This document shows, piece by piece, positions 42,275 through 54,029 of a stretch of DNA of 64,000 nucleotides. Within the stretch, counting starts at the first letter, position 1. Each line of letters opens with the position of its first letter. Position numbers and translations under genes: made by a program. The notes beneath the pieces are model-generated. The model ran no database searches. It saw nothing but the letters and a program-made list of their open reading frames with translations, and had not been told where the DNA came from. The stretch covers positions 495,947 to 559,946 of the forward strand of contig MU006102.1 of NCBI GenBank assembly GCA_010093705.1, given 5' to 3'. This DNA is from Patellaria atrata CBS 101060 (taxonomy: Eukaryota > Ascomycota > Dothideomycetes > Patellariales > Patellariaceae).

Positions 42275-42903
42275 CTTTGCGGATGTAGTACCTTACGGGT
42301 AGGTTCAGGTGCACATGAAGTCGATAGCAACGTCTAAGAGGTCTTTGCATATATCTTATCTTTACTACATTGCACGTTTATTATATATGATGCCCCTACG
42401 GCCGAAGCGACCTGATGTTATACCTATCGGCGCGGTCTGTCATGGGAACGGGATGACCTCGAAACGTCAAGCGCCGAAAACAACCTAGCCGAGGCTTCGT
42501 GATTACTTAACCCAAGCTCCCGTCCGAGGATGAGATGAGAAGGAGCCATCTATTTGACACAATTGAGAAGGAAACAAAGAATTAGACTCAGAATTCGATA
42601 GAAACATAAAATCATATTGATAAAAAACACTGACTTGACCATCAAGGACCCAATTGACCTTCTCATCACCAAAGTACCCATATCCCCTCCAAGCGCCCAA
42701 TCGTCTCAACTCCGCAAACACCCTCATCCTGATTGGTCACCCAACTATCCCAGCGCCGCTCAAAGCAAGCTTCGGATCATCGCCGCAACAAAAGCTGGCA
42801 TCACCGCATCGCAACCGTAAACCGCAACCTCACACAACATCTCGCACAAAGAGCCCATCCTACGCAACTCGATTACGCACTCGAAGCTCCACAGGCGTCC
42901 AAG
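42275..42903. other. Divergent promoter region
   Basis: About 630 bp between the Sps19-like gene (minus) and the Atg33-like gene (plus). ORFs on both strands here are short and overlap the start of the next gene in other frames. No further gene is supported. Confidence 0.5.
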
Positions 42904-43578
42904 ATGCCCAAACCCGCCGTCACAGTCCTCAAGTTCGTAGGGACGGTGAGTCTGGGCCTATTAACCGTACGTACTCCCAACCTCATCCCCTCCACCCATC
43001 TCCCCATCTCTCCATCTCCCACCGAATGAATCCACCACACCTTCTACACAACCCAATCTGACACCACACAGGGCCTCACCTACACGCTCAGCACCACCCT
43101 CCCAGCTACCCTCCTCTCCCTCCCCACATCCCCCACCTGCCACACCGCCCTCTGCACCCTCCAACGCACCAGCTCCCTGCACCGCACAATCCTAACCTCC
43201 CTAACCCTCCTGACCCTCCCTCTTTCCTTCCTCCTCTCCCCCCGTCGGATTCGGCATCCGTATCTCCTCTGGGTCTCGCTCTTAACGGTTGCGGGGCACA
43301 ATACCGGGACTTTGTACAACTTCTACAACAGCGTCACGGCTAAGGGATCTGGAGGCGGTGGATCTCGGGCGGTGAGTCCGAGTCAGGGGAGTGGCAGTGA
43401 GGATGGCAGGGGCGAGGGGAGTTATGTTGACGTGAGGGGTGTCGAGGAGGGCGATGTTAATGGGGAGGAAGTGAGGAGGGGTGTCGAGGAGATGAGGGTC
43501 GTGGAGGGGATTAGGACTGCGGTTATCGGTACCGGGTTTCTGTTGGGGGTTATTGGGATATGGGGGGATGCCTATTAA
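42904..43578 (+). CDS. ATG33: Atg33-like mitochondrial membrane protein
   Basis: Two exons: 42904..42966 and 43072..43578, with a 105-bp intron (GTACGT donor, CTGAC branch), about 189 residues. Exon 1 (MPKPAVTVLKFVGTVSLGLL) joins in phase to TGLTYTLSTTLPATLLSLP, the typical start of the Atg33 family. Yeast Atg33 is an outer-mitochondrial-membrane protein needed for mitophagy in stationary phase. Hydrophobic segments lie at about residues 8-35, 60-78, 86-105 and at the C-terminus (TAVIGTGFLLGVIGIW). Between them is a Gly/Ser/Glu-rich loop starting GSGGGGS that is probably disordered and may be a lineage expansion. The simple ORF in this frame begins only inside exon 2. The function in mitophagy is transferred from the family and is uncertain in filamentous fungi. 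Confidence 0.8.
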
Positions 43579-44365
43579 ATCCCTGATCGCTGTGACATGG
43601 TATGGGACTCGGGTGAAGAGGGGAGGATATGAGACATGGAAGGTGGTGATTATGGCGGTCTACTATTAGAGATAAGGTATCCTTTGTGTTAAAGAGATGG
43701 CGCACGCTGAGTGTTGGATGGGGGGTAGATGGAGGTTCCGGCATGGTGGTTATGGTCGAAGACTTTTGGATGTATTATGGCAATAGAACGTGAAGGACGG
43801 GTCGAGTTGTTATCTCTATCATTACCATACTCAATTTCAAAGAAATTCTGCTCTCAACTCTCATTGCCTTTTGTCGCTGACTTCTTCCTACTGATAGATT
43901 TCATTGGCTTTGGGAAATAGGAAAGCAGAGTCTGCAGGTGTAGTATCATCTGCTGAATAAAGCGTCCAACCTGGGAAATTCACAAAAGCAGACTCTAGCA
44001 CCGAAAAGCCCAAGTGGTAAGCTTTTGATTCATGCAAACATTAAGAACAGGCAAAAACACAACAATCGAGCTCCAACAAAGGCGCCATTGAAGATACCAG
44101 AATCCCAACACCAGGCATCGTTCTCAACGTTCCGTGCGCCGGGTTAACGCTCGTGGCCAAAAGACAAGACAGGATCCGAGCAGAGGATATACCATCAAGT
44201 ACATCGCGAGAATCATAGCCTGGGTCTGTCAACATCGAAGACAGTACCAACGGTGTAGTGATTTTGGAAGGAGGGGCACTATCAACATGTTAGATGATGC
44301 AGTATGCTGTTTCAAAAAGCAAGGGGACTTACTGATAATCAGGCCCTATTTTACCGTCGACAGGT
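43579..44365. other. Convergent spacer with an unplaced minus ORF
   Basis: Contains a minus-strand frame (44041..44250) ending in a moderately hydrophobic segment (GVGILVSSMAPLLEL). A GTAAGT donor and TTGATAG acceptor just upstream could join it to an ATG at 44381 that overlaps the end of the next gene in another frame. This looks weak and is not called. Confidence 0.35.
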
Positions 44366-45212
44366 CTAGTTGCCGTTGCCTCCATTCTCGTTCTCCAAGA
44401 TATCAACCACCCATTGAGGCAATTGCTCATCATCGCTGTCTGTGTCGTCATCACTGCTAGTATAATCGTCCATATTCCCATGAGCAGATGTAGGTCCTGC
44501 GGGTTTGGCAGAAGCTGCTGAAACGGACCTTGAGAAGAGTGAGCAAGAGAAAAAGATGCTGGGTGGATGAAAACTCACATTGAAGCTTTGGTTGCAGTAG
44601 CAGAACGAGCTACCATATCAATATCCGAATAATCGACATCAGAAGGGGCAAAAGACCGAACGGCAACAAAATCCTGAGTTGAGACGGATGTGATGACCTC
44701 CGTCGTTGGGTAAACACTCGTTCCCTCTGTGACGACAGTACGAAAAGTGGTACTCAACGTCTTGGGACAGGTGACCATGAAGGATACTGCAGACACACCA
44801 CGTCCCGTGCCAGGTACCTTGAGATTGGTCGGTTGGCAGGCACCACTTTCTTTGCTCAATTCCGGACCCTGGAACGATACTCCTCCTTCGCAGTTTGAGG
44901 AACTCCAAACCTTGATATAGCACTTCTGACCGTGCTTGGGCTCATTTCCCTTGTGGAAGCGGGCCTGAAAGGCGTTGAAATCATGTTTGGCCCTGTGACA
45001 ATGGCCTTCTTGGCGAGTTTCAGCATCTACCTCGATGGCGCTAACACAATCAGCATTGGCGAAGTATGCGATGTCAGCTTTGACGGAGTGGGCAGATGCA
45101 AGATTGATAAAAGGGGCCACAGAGGCAAGTAGCTATCAAATTAAACCAGTCAGCAGGAGCAGGACACATAAAGTAGGAAGAGAATATGACTAACCAACAA
45201 AGAGTTAACCAT
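44366..45212 (-). CDS. Secreted hypothetical protein with acidic tail
   Basis: Three exons on the minus strand: 45212..45195, 45132..44579 and 44528..44366 (introns 62 and 50 bp), about 244 residues. The 18-bp first exon (MVNSLL) joins to LLASVAPFINLASAHS to form a clean signal peptide, which the simple ORF misses. The mature protein has Cys spaced through residues 35-115 (ADCVSAIE, GHCHRAKHD, QKCYIKVWSSSNCEGG, GACQP and VTCPK), suggesting disulfides. A Thr/Ser/Val region follows and then an acidic tail with SSDDDTDSDDEQLPQW. I do not recognise the family. It is probably a cell-wall or secreted protein, and an effector role cannot be claimed from sequence alone. Both junctions keep phase; the second completes a Met codon across the exons. 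Confidence 0.75.
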
Positions 45213-46747
45213 GATGCTTGATGAAGAGGTTCCGTAATAGTTGCGAAGTTGACCTATGTCTCAAGAGGACTAGGTTGGCTGTACTTGTGGTGAAAGGGCC
45301 AACTGAGTTTTCTACGGCGGTGCGAAGCTGATTGATACTGTGATATAGGTCAGCATGTTTGAATTGGAATGGTGGTCTGAATGGATGAGACTGACGAAAA
45401 TGTTTGGATGAAAATGCTGATGGATGAATTGTAGAGAAGAAAAGAGAATGAGAGCAGACGGGAAGAAAGAAAGACTTTTATGAAGACGCCAAGTAAAAGA
45501 ATTCGAGATGAGGAAGGAGAGAGCATCTTTCCATTGCTGCGTTGAGCCATATCGTTGTTTCCATTCTCGGTAATGTGTTGAGACCGCACCAACGTAAACC
45601 TAACTGCTGAGAAGGTGCGGCGAATGGCCGGCCTCATAGACATTAACATATATTGAGAAGGGGGTCTCTAATATGCTATGGATTCAGTATGCTGCTTTCT
45701 GCAGTCCAAAAATCAACAGCATTGATAGCATGTAAATGTTCAGTCATGGAATAAATCTTCTTCATTGGTAAGGTTCACCTCAACGACGTGATATGGCCCT
45801 TCCGAATAGAGCTGAATCGAACCAAATATTGTATCAAGTCCTCCAGGCGACTCCTGGTATATTGGCAGTATGGAAGGAAGGGGAACACTCGACTGATGCA
45901 AGTGACATTACATAGTAAGATCAAGAGGAAGGCGATGATTAACATTGCTGCCTCAAATCAGAACGCTACGGCCTTGAATATTGAAACCTGAACTATAGCC
46001 TTAGTATTGCTTTACTTCTAGTGTGGTCTCTTCGAGAGTAACTCTTGATTAATTCACAGCTTCCAGAAGGTATGGTCGGGAGGAGCTTTTGATGGCGCTT
46101 ACCATCATCCACCTCGCATTCTTTCCAGGGAGTCGCAGGTTTGAGTGTCGGTTCATAAGGTAGGGTGCTACATGAAGTCATATCTTTAGCGTTGATATAA
46201 GAACCAAATTGCATTATTGTCTCACATATTTGCCGGCCTTAAACTGGCTAGCAGACGTGCAACTGCATCTACGAGAAATATAAAGATCTCGCGAGGTGGG
46301 ACTGACATAAAGCTCCATAACATGCGATCTTTCATGGACCGATGGGTGAATAGTAACCAAGGTAACGGACTCCATAGCATTGGATGCTGTATACCGAGTA
46401 TCCCTTTCACTATCGTGATGCTTCTCACCTTCTACGCTTAGGTGGTGGTTACTCCAGAATTTTCAAACTACACTATTTCGTTAGACCATAAAACGTCATA
46501 ACTGCTGTTGATTAGTGATTCTTTGGAGAGATCGACCTAATTGATGGTGTGAACATCCCTTTACGCTGACATCTTGACATCGGGGAGTCGAAACTGGCGT
46601 GACTGGTTAGGCGGAGTAGGAATGTTAATCAACGGATAAAAGATCCTGCGAACCCGCAACATTAGAAGTTGACCACAATTTGCTTACTTTGACGGGAAGT
46701 TAGCATAGCTCCATGCCAGAGAGGAATTGGAAATTAATCATTCCAGT
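45213..46747. other. Intergenic 1.5 kb, no gene seen
   Basis: Divergent upstream region between the secreted-protein gene and the C6 zinc protein gene. Short ORFs on both strands have no motif. A TTAATCAACGG near 46626-46636 and other AT-rich patches are unremarkable. Confidence 0.5.
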
Positions 46748-48270
46748 ATGGGTAGTCATGAAAATTCTCATGACGTGGAAAATAGTTTTGCAGCGTCCCA
46801 AGATCTCACTCGCGAGGAAAGTGTAGAACCAGGAACCACATCTGCATGCCAGTCATTAGCCGATCTTGAAACTCTCCTAAGAAACTACATTGAGAACGCA
46901 TCTAATGGTTTAATACCAGAACTGGTATCATGTCACTTGGTGCTTGATGATGAAACGATTTTGGGTCCGGCTTTGGTCATACAACCAGCCAACAACGCCA
47001 ACTCTACACCTGACGAAGAATCTGGATCCCCAGAAGCTCCAGCCACTGTCTCTCAGACTTTAGGTTACTTTGAGGACTCGGATCAGAAATTAAAAGTCCA
47101 GCGTGCAGCTTCGAAGGCTATCTTGGGAGCAATTTCCGCCTCTGATGGGTTTGATTATGTAGCTCGAGGGTCGAGAATGCAGAAGAAGAACGAGGGGAGA
47201 CGGTATAGGTATATCTGTAAGAGCTCGGTTCAGAATAAAGGGAGACCTTCGATAAAGTCTGAGAAGTCAAAATTGAAGCCTGATGCCATCCAAGCAGGTA
47301 TGTACTAGTGTATTTATTGTGTTCAAGACCTAACACTAGAAAGAGTCAATGAAAGCTACATATGAGTGTGAGGGATACATCAATATAACATTTTCGGACG
47401 CATCAATGTGTATTGAAGTTGATTACAACCACCTACCAATTCATCGGGATGTAGCTAGTAAAGAAGAATCTGAACCAGAACCAGTCGCGGAGCCAATCCC
47501 AGCTCCATTGTTGTAAGTATCTGAACCCATCAACTACGACTTATTGGAGTCGCTTATCATTCTATTAGGGATGACGCTTCCGCTGTTGGTATGGGCGTGC
47601 CTGAAACCAATGGGAAGGTCACAGGAAAAGGGGCAAAAGCAAAGACGACCCCTAGAAAACGTAAAAGGAAGTCCGATACAAATGACACTAATGGTAATAC
47701 TATGAACGGTATGACTTCAAATGGTCACGATTTAAATACCCTGGTTGAACTTCTGGATGCAGACATCAATGGCCCGCACATTCAATTTAATGATGTCGTC
47801 TCGGCTGGTCCGGTAACCAAAAAAAAGAAAACAGTCCAAACGGTTGCATCACCAAGGACGAAAGCGAAGGTAACATCAAACACTAAAGCAACTTCTCCGG
47901 TCAATGTTAAGTCCAAATCCCAAGCTAAGAGTCCTCACAAAGTGGAATCATTACCCCAAGCAAGATCCAAGGGGAAATCAAAGAGTACCCCTCAAATCAA
48001 AACAACTGTTCAGAGTAAATCGTCGAAATCAGCGCATACCCCGAACTCTGAATCTATAGGAAATACGAGACAGAAAATAAGTTGCTTATCGTGTCGTGTT
48101 CGTAAGAACAAGGTTTGGTTACACCCCTTTCATATGTAATACAATCATTCTGACGGTTTATATAGTGTGATGAGAGTCGGCCAAGCTGTTCAGCATGCGA
48201 TAAAAAGGAGGTAGCCTGTATCAATCCTTCAACAAAGCCAGCAACTCCGGCATCAAAATCCAAACGATGA
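46748..48270 (+). CDS. C6 zinc-cluster protein with an extra zinc-binding module
   Basis: Four exons: 46748..47297, 47356..47512, 47569..48112 and 48166..48270 (introns 58, 56 and 53 bp), about 451 residues. The start is the ATG at 46748, because the simple ORF begins at a TTG. A basic segment (MQKKNEGRRYRYICKSS) and the spliced exon 2 (TYECEGYINITFSDAS, then YNHLPIHRDV) give C156-x31-C188-x20-H209-x3-H213, a spacing like WRKY/GCM1-type or FLYWCH-type zinc folds. A long Lys/Ser-rich linker follows. At the extreme C-terminus is a fungal Zn2Cys6 binuclear cluster, SCLSCRVRKNK|CDESRPSCSACDKKEVAC, split by the last intron. Zn2Cys6 clusters are usually N-terminal in regulators, so this layout is unusual. 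A DNA-binding role is inferred. The last intron has an atypical GTTTGG donor. Confidence 0.85.
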
Positions 48271-49465
48271 ACCCGGATTCAAATCACCAAAGGCTGGATC
48301 TACCCGCGTTCTGTAGACGCGGATTCTTTTCACGTCCTTCCGTGGTTGGAAATGTGATAGTCAACGCAATACCTAGGGGATAAACAGCACTCCTCGATGC
48401 AAGCGAGAATCGAACAAGGAAACTGGAGTGGATCTTACATCTCAGATCCCAACGAATCGCTCCCACGTCCTTCCGGTAGCTCCATGTTTGTTTGATGAAG
48501 AAGATATTCTAACCTAACTGTCATGCCCTGCATGCTACTCTGCGGATTACAATTTCACCTTGAAGGTAATACTTCCAGCACGTCTCCCACTAATATTCAT
48601 GATGGACAATAGCTAATTGTTCCTCTACATGTAGTACGATTCCATAACTCTAAAGTGAGTAAGAAACAAGACAATGTCACATATCAGTAAAGATCTCTGG
48701 TCAACGAGACTCAAATCCCTGAGCTGCCTTCTATATCACGCAGTATGAAGGGAGGAAATTGTCTAAACTGTGCATGGGAACGATGAGCATGATGTCAGGA
48801 GTACAGCCTTTCAAGCGAAACCGTCTCCAATTGGGCCTTGTCGGTCTTCAGTGAATGTGGAGTACCTCGTTCCTCGGTTGCAGAGGGGTTTGTTCGTCAA
48901 AGCAGGCCATCAAAGAGCAATATCTCGATGCTTTGCGTTAGCATCCTCCTTGTCTGTAGAACTATCTGGGCTCAATTAAAGTCCATGAAGGTCCCTTTAC
49001 GTAGATCGTGTTTTTGTACAAGTGATTTTTAGTTGATGCTCTCTACTACAATCTACCCTCTTTTAATACATGAACGGAGAAACAAATCTTGCGATTCTGT
49101 ATAACTCTCTCGTCCCACCCAACTGTCCTTTAAGGTATTATTTTACAATCTGGATTGAACTATGCTTAGATAAGCTATAGAACTAGTGGCGTTCTTCGAT
49201 CGTCATCAGGGAAGATAAGGTAATTGCTGAACACAACCAATTATAAGCTAGTATGTCCGTCACATATTCAGTTTTAATTCAACGACTTTTGAAAAGGGGA
49301 AATGCGGGTTGGAAATATTCTGAAAAGCTAATACCTGGAATGCGACCGTTCATTACCAAATCATAGGGACAAAAATTACATCAGCTTCTTAACTTTTCAA
49401 AAACATGCCTACCTTCTGCTACACACCCTCCTAACCTCCTTCTCTCGCGAACTTCCGCTGGCAGG
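48271..49465. other. Intergenic 1.2 kb, no gene seen
   Basis: Region between the C6 zinc protein and the DUF3405 gene. At 48320-48480 a few tRNA-arm-like words (GAATCGAAC, GATTCAAATC) were checked and form no cloverleaf. No ORF is supported. Confidence 0.5.
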
Positions 49466-51390
49466 ATGCTCATCTCCCGCCGACTCGGCTCCATCCTCTT
49501 CATTCTCGTCCTCCTCTCCCTCTTACTCTTAGCTTTTGACCGCATACGCCAGCCCGCCCGCTTCGACCCTAATAACAACCATGTGCCTACATGGACTCGC
49601 GGAAAGCGCATTGCGTGTAGAGGGCCTCGAGGACGGTTTCTAGATAAGAGTCGCGATGACCGGTTATGGGAGGAGATACTTGATATACGTACGTTCTACG
49701 ATGCTGTTATACTACAAGTGCATCGACCGTGGGGTGACTGAAAGAAGTGCTAACGGATGGATATATAGCGTACCCAGAACCAGCAGCTGGCTCACATGAA
49801 GCGCTGAAACTTAGGAAAACATGGATGACGGCTGACGGACGGTATGGCGCATATGGCTATAACGAGGGGAAAGAGAGCTATAGCCGCAAAAGAGTGAATT
49901 GGGAAAAGGTTGAATGGGCTAAGCTGCAAAATGAGTGTTTGCAGCGGAATAGACATCGGTTCTTTGACGTTGCACCCGTTAGCAGTGATAGGAGGTTCGA
50001 GCTGAGACCCTCAATGTGGAAGGAGAAGATTCCGTTACTGAAACAGCCGGCGGAGAGACCGAGAGTTACCGGTAGGACGGCCGTGGTGTTGAGGGGCTGG
50101 GACAGCTTCGACTTTACGGAGGAGGATTATATCAATCTCAGGAGTATGATTGTCGAGGCAGCATTGGTCTCAGGAGGGGAGTACTCAGTATATCTTCTCG
50201 TACACGTGAGGAACAAATCGAGGGATATTTTTGCGAATGATGTCAATTACGATGAGGCGTTGCAAGACATTGTACCTGCCGAATTGAGAGACATTGCGGT
50301 ATTATTCGACGACAGATTGCTGGAGAGTTGGTATCCTGACGTCGAGAGTCACCAGTAAGTCCCTCAACACCAATTCTCCCCTTTTCATCCCTTACCTGAA
50401 GAGTAGCTTACAAATCTCCTTCGTAGCCCCAACCTTCAAATCTACCAAGCCCTCCAACTCTTCTCCCACTTCTACCCCGAATACGACCACGTCTGGAACC
50501 TCGAACTCGACACGCGCTTCACCGGTCACTTTGGGCACTACCTCGACGCCCTCTCCAACTTCGCCGCCTCCGAACCCCGTAAACAAGCTAAAGAGCGCGC
50601 AAGCTTCTTCTTAATTCCGCCCATCCACGGGACCTACGCCGACCTAACCCGCAGCATCAACACCTCCCTCTCCGGCGGCGGCCAATGGGGGCCCCTCCTT
50701 ATCCCCGACATCCCGCACCCACTCGGTCCTGAACCTCCCGTCCCCACCCCCGAAGAAGACGACTTCGTCTGGGGCGTAGGCGACCCCGCCGACCTCATCG
50801 CCATGAACGCCTGTGCAAACGTCACCAGAACCGAAGACTGGGTATACCGAGACTGGGTCTTCCGCTTCCGCAACGGCCTCGCCACCCCCCGCATGTTCTG
50901 TCCCCCCGCCATGTCGCGCTCCTCGCGGCTGCTGCTCTCCGCCGTCCACGACGCCCAGGCCCGGCTGGGTCTGAGCGTCCCCAGCGAAGCGACACTCCCC
51001 AGCTTCGCCCTCTGGCACGGTCTCAAGCTCTCGTTTCCCCCGTATCCGTGGTACCAGTCCCCGGCTTCCTCGCCGGCGGATCTCAATAACCTGTTCAATG
51101 GTGGGCTGCCGGGAAGTATTGCGAATGCATCTGAGGGCATGGCGTACGGAGAGGGCATGTATAATGCGCGACCGCACTATAAGCAGACGAATACCGCGAC
51201 GTGGTGGTGGAGTAGTCCGTTTCCGCAGCGCATTATAGATGCGTGGTGGGGAAAGGGGAAGTGGGAAGATGTGCGGGATGGGGATGGGAGGGAGTTGCCG
51301 AGTGTGCTTAGATGGCATGTGGGGAGGGTGTGGGCGCCGAATTTGGCGTTGCATCCGGTTAAGACTAATAGGGCGCCGACGAATAGTTAG
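49466..51390 (+). CDS. DUF3405 family type II membrane protein
   Basis: Three exons: 49466..49688, 49769..50354 and 50427..51390 (introns 80 and 72 bp; CTAAC branch in the first), about 590 residues. The N-terminus has a short basic start, then one membrane helix (SILFILVLLSLLLLAFDR, about 9-26), giving a type II topology with the bulk in the Golgi or ER lumen. The second junction yields HHPNLQIYQALQLFSHFYPE and then HVWNLELDTRFTGHFG, the core DUF3405 pattern, with an acidic D-x-R that resembles glycosyltransferase metal sites. Further conserved-looking parts are ATPRMFCPPAMSR and TATWWWSSPFPQ. DUF3405 proteins are widespread in filamentous fungi, and a glycosyltransferase role is suspected but not established. 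The C-terminal part is more GC-rich than the 5' part. Confidence 0.88.
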
Positions 51391-51762
51391 GGGGAAGGGG
51401 AGTCTTGCATTGTGGGCGTTTTTATGGAGTCTGGGGAAGGGGAGTTTGGAGGGAGTATTTTATCCCGGTGTTGCGTGTTCAGACTATATGGAGACGTCGG
51501 AGGGAAATCATTGAATCTGCGCGTACAGTTGTATACCTGAAGTAATGGTTATATGGGTTGTCTATCCCTCAATTTCACGCAAAAGACACGTGGGACATGG
51601 ATGCGATGGAGCGTACAGTACATATAGTCTTCTCGTTTCATACAAGAGTTCCAGATATTTCTGGCCTGCTTCATTTGAAAAGGTATCATTAAATTCCAAC
51701 TCCTTCGAGCGCGGGCGCATGCTGGTATGACAAGATGGGTTGAAGGTATAACTAAAGACAAG
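51391..51762. other. Convergent 3' spacer
   Basis: About 370 bp between the ends of the DUF3405 gene and the Ste14-like gene. Starts G-rich (GGGGAAGGGGAGTC and a near-repeat GGGGAAGGGGAGTT about 33 bases apart, 51391-51450). No coding sequence. Confidence 0.5.
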
Positions 51763-52712
51763 CTACAGGATGAAGGGGATCCAAACCCTCGTTTGCTTCT
51801 TATAGTCGACGTACTCCTGGCCGAAGAACTGGATGAGATATCTTTCTTCATCTATACGGTAGTTAGCACGCCATTCAACCCATCAACCGACTCCACACTC
51901 CGCGGGTGAGAACGGGAAGACATACGTCTAATCCTCTTATTGAAGAAACTCCACAGGACGACCAGATTCATGATCAAGCACACCGTGTTCCCAAGCACAA
52001 TCTGCATCCCGACTCCCAACCAAAAGAACCCAAAATAGCTCGGGTGCCTACACCACGCGTACACGCCGCCGGTAACGAGGACGTGGCCTTCGCTCCGACG
52101 CGTTTGAATCGTGTGGTTGAAATTCGTACCCGCCTGCGCCATCGCTAGACTCCTCGTCCCCTGTCCCAGTGCCCACAATCCCGCTCCGAGGGCTGTGAGC
52201 CACGATCGCGTTAACACTCTATGCGCAGAGGGGAACCAGATCGACGTGACGAGGATCTCAAGGAAGGCGGCTACGTGCGCGGCCTCGTACGCGCGTCCGT
52301 TGGTGGTGAGAAGGAAGGAGGACACGGTCGCGGCGCGCGTGTTGTATGCGGCTGTGGTCCAGAATTCGAGGAAGTGGAAGAGGGAGAGGAAGGCGAGGAG
52401 GAGGGGGGCGCGCCAGAGGGGGTTGGGAGAGAGGAGGAGGAGGATTAGAGTTAGGGAGATTGAGAGACCGAGGGAGATTCCGAGGCTGAACGCTCGGAGG
52501 GAGATTCCGGCGAGGGACCGCTGGCCGTTGTGCAGGAGCTCTCGTGAGATTGTGGGAGCAGTAGGGAGGCGTATAGGGGAGGAACGGCGAGGAGGGACGG
52601 TAGTTTCGGGGGAAGTGTGAGAGAAGGGACGGTTCAAAGGCCATGAGATGGTGGGTCTGGTGTTGTCGGGGGAGGAGGCGCCATTCGGCTTGTCGTGTGG
52701 TGGTCTTACCAT
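51763..52712 (-). CDS. STE14: Protein-S-isoprenylcysteine O-methyltransferase
   Basis: Ste14/ICMT methylates the C-terminal prenylcysteine of Ras, Rho and the a-type pheromone in the ER membrane. Two exons on the minus strand: 52712..51926 and 51851..51763 with a 74-bp intron (GTATGT donor, GCTAACTACC branch), about 291 residues. Several membrane helices are visible (for example LGLSISLTLILLLLS and LLLAFLSLFHFLEFW). The cofactor motif HVLVTGGVYAWCRHPSY is present at about 209-226. The junction restores RIRHEERYLIQFFGQEYVDY and then KKQTRVWIPFI, the hallmark C-terminus; the unspliced ORF instead runs into a false RRMSSRSHP tail. The N-terminal 65 residues are polar and poorly structured, longer than in yeast. 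The identification is strong because both ICMT motifs are complete. Confidence 0.95.
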
Positions 52713-53227
52713 ATTGATATGATCAAGCGGTTGTCTAAGAAACGTTCTGAAAAGAGTGCGCGTTTAAAAGCGAGTGAAATAGAATGAGCGACATGGAGAG
52801 AGCTTAGAGAGCATCCAGAGAGACAAAGGACGATGTGTGATATTGTTTGGCTTGTGAAACTGCTAAAACAGATGCTCTGATGACGTTTTGGTAACATGCC
52901 GAGGATTTTGCGAAGATAACGATAAGAGACTCGACCGTTTTCATGTGAAGCTCCAAATCTCCGCCATCTGAATGATATTTCGAAATTTCATGGTGTTTAG
53001 TTGGAAGGAATCTAAGAAGCACCATTGCAATGATAGACTTCCGTATATAGAATTACATCCGTAGCTCAATGCTAGCTCTTAGGTATCTCTTATACCTTGC
53101 GCGTCATCATAGCCCCTCGAGAAGTCGAGCCGTCCCTAGTCCCTTGGCTTGTCATCCCGCGTGTTTGCTATATATCCCCTTCATCCCATATACAAATTCC
53201 CTCTATATAACCCTCCTGATCCCAATC
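52713..53227. other. Divergent promoter region
   Basis: About 515 bp between Ste14 (minus) and the acetyltransferase (plus). The plus side has a TATATATCCCC at 53168-53178 and CTATATAACCC at 53202-53212 shortly before the start at 53228, plausible TATA-type elements. No gene is seen. Confidence 0.5.
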
Positions 53228-54029
53228 ATGGAGAATATGTCAGAAAACAAACAAAAGATGCTCCGCGGCGATCTCTACCACGCCTTCACCCCCGAACTAA
53301 TCGCCGCCCGCGCCCGCTGCTCTCACGCCGCCGACCGCTTCAATAAAGCTGGTGAGGTATCTCGTCGACGTATGGTAGAGTTATGGAGGGAGTAAGTACG
53401 TGTTCCCCTCCATTATACTCCCCAATTGCACCAGTCCTCTATCCCAACCCACCATATCCCCTATCCTATCCTTAACTAACAAATTCGCCAGCGTTATCGA
53501 CGACAAAACTCCCCTCCCCCCACCAGCGGTAACAGAAGCCGAAGACGACGCCCTCTTCGAAACCGAACCCTGGATCCAACCCCCGATCCAAATCGACTAC
53601 GGCACCAACGTCCGTGTCGGCCCCGGCGTCTTCCTCAACTTCAACACCACCATCCTAGACACCTGTCTCGTGTCCATTGGCGCACGCACGCTCGTCGGGC
53701 CAAACGTCAGTTTCTTCTCCGGCACGCATCCGCTCGATCCCGAGCTCAGGAATGGGACTAAAGGGCCTGAGTTGGGTAAGGAAATCCATATCGGTGAGGA
53801 CTGTTGGATTGGAGGGAACGTGATTATTTTGCCTGGTGTGAGGCTCGGGAGAGGCGTCGTGGTGGGCGCTGGGAGCGTGGTGACGAAGAGTGTGGAGGAT
53901 CTTTGTGTTGTCGCGGGGAATCCGGCGAGGGTTATTAGGAGGATTGAGGCCGGGAAGGAGAAGGAGAAGTATGAGGGCGCAGAGGTGGCTATGAAAGAGG
54001 ACGCGGAGAAAACGGGCAGAGAGACATAG
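53228..54029 (+). CDS. Maltose/galactoside O-acetyltransferase-like, hexapeptide repeat
   Basis: Transfers acetyl from acetyl-CoA to a sugar or related alcohol; the substrate is unknown. Two exons: 53228..53391 and 53492..54029, with a 100-bp intron (GTAAGT donor, CTAAC branch), about 233 residues. Residues about 6-55 form the maltose-acetyltransferase N-terminal domain (KMLRGDLYHAFTPELIAAR). The remainder is a left-handed beta-helix of hexapeptide repeats. Key parts are PPIQIDYGTNVRVGPGVFLN, VSFFSGTHPLD with the catalytic His, and IHIGEDCWIGGNVIILPGV and GVVVGAGSVVTKSV, then VVAGNPARVIR. The spliced codon gives LWRDVIDD. The C-terminus is charged and likely disordered. Such genes are common in fungi and often look bacterial in kind, but no sign of recent transfer is visible here since the gene has a normal intron. 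Confidence 0.92.

Noticed and set aside
48256-48480. tRNA arms after the C6 zinc gene (GATTCAAATC and GAATCGAAC words)
   Set aside because: Reverse-strand T-arm-like words do not pair into a five-base stem, and no matching acceptor or anticodon arm is found.
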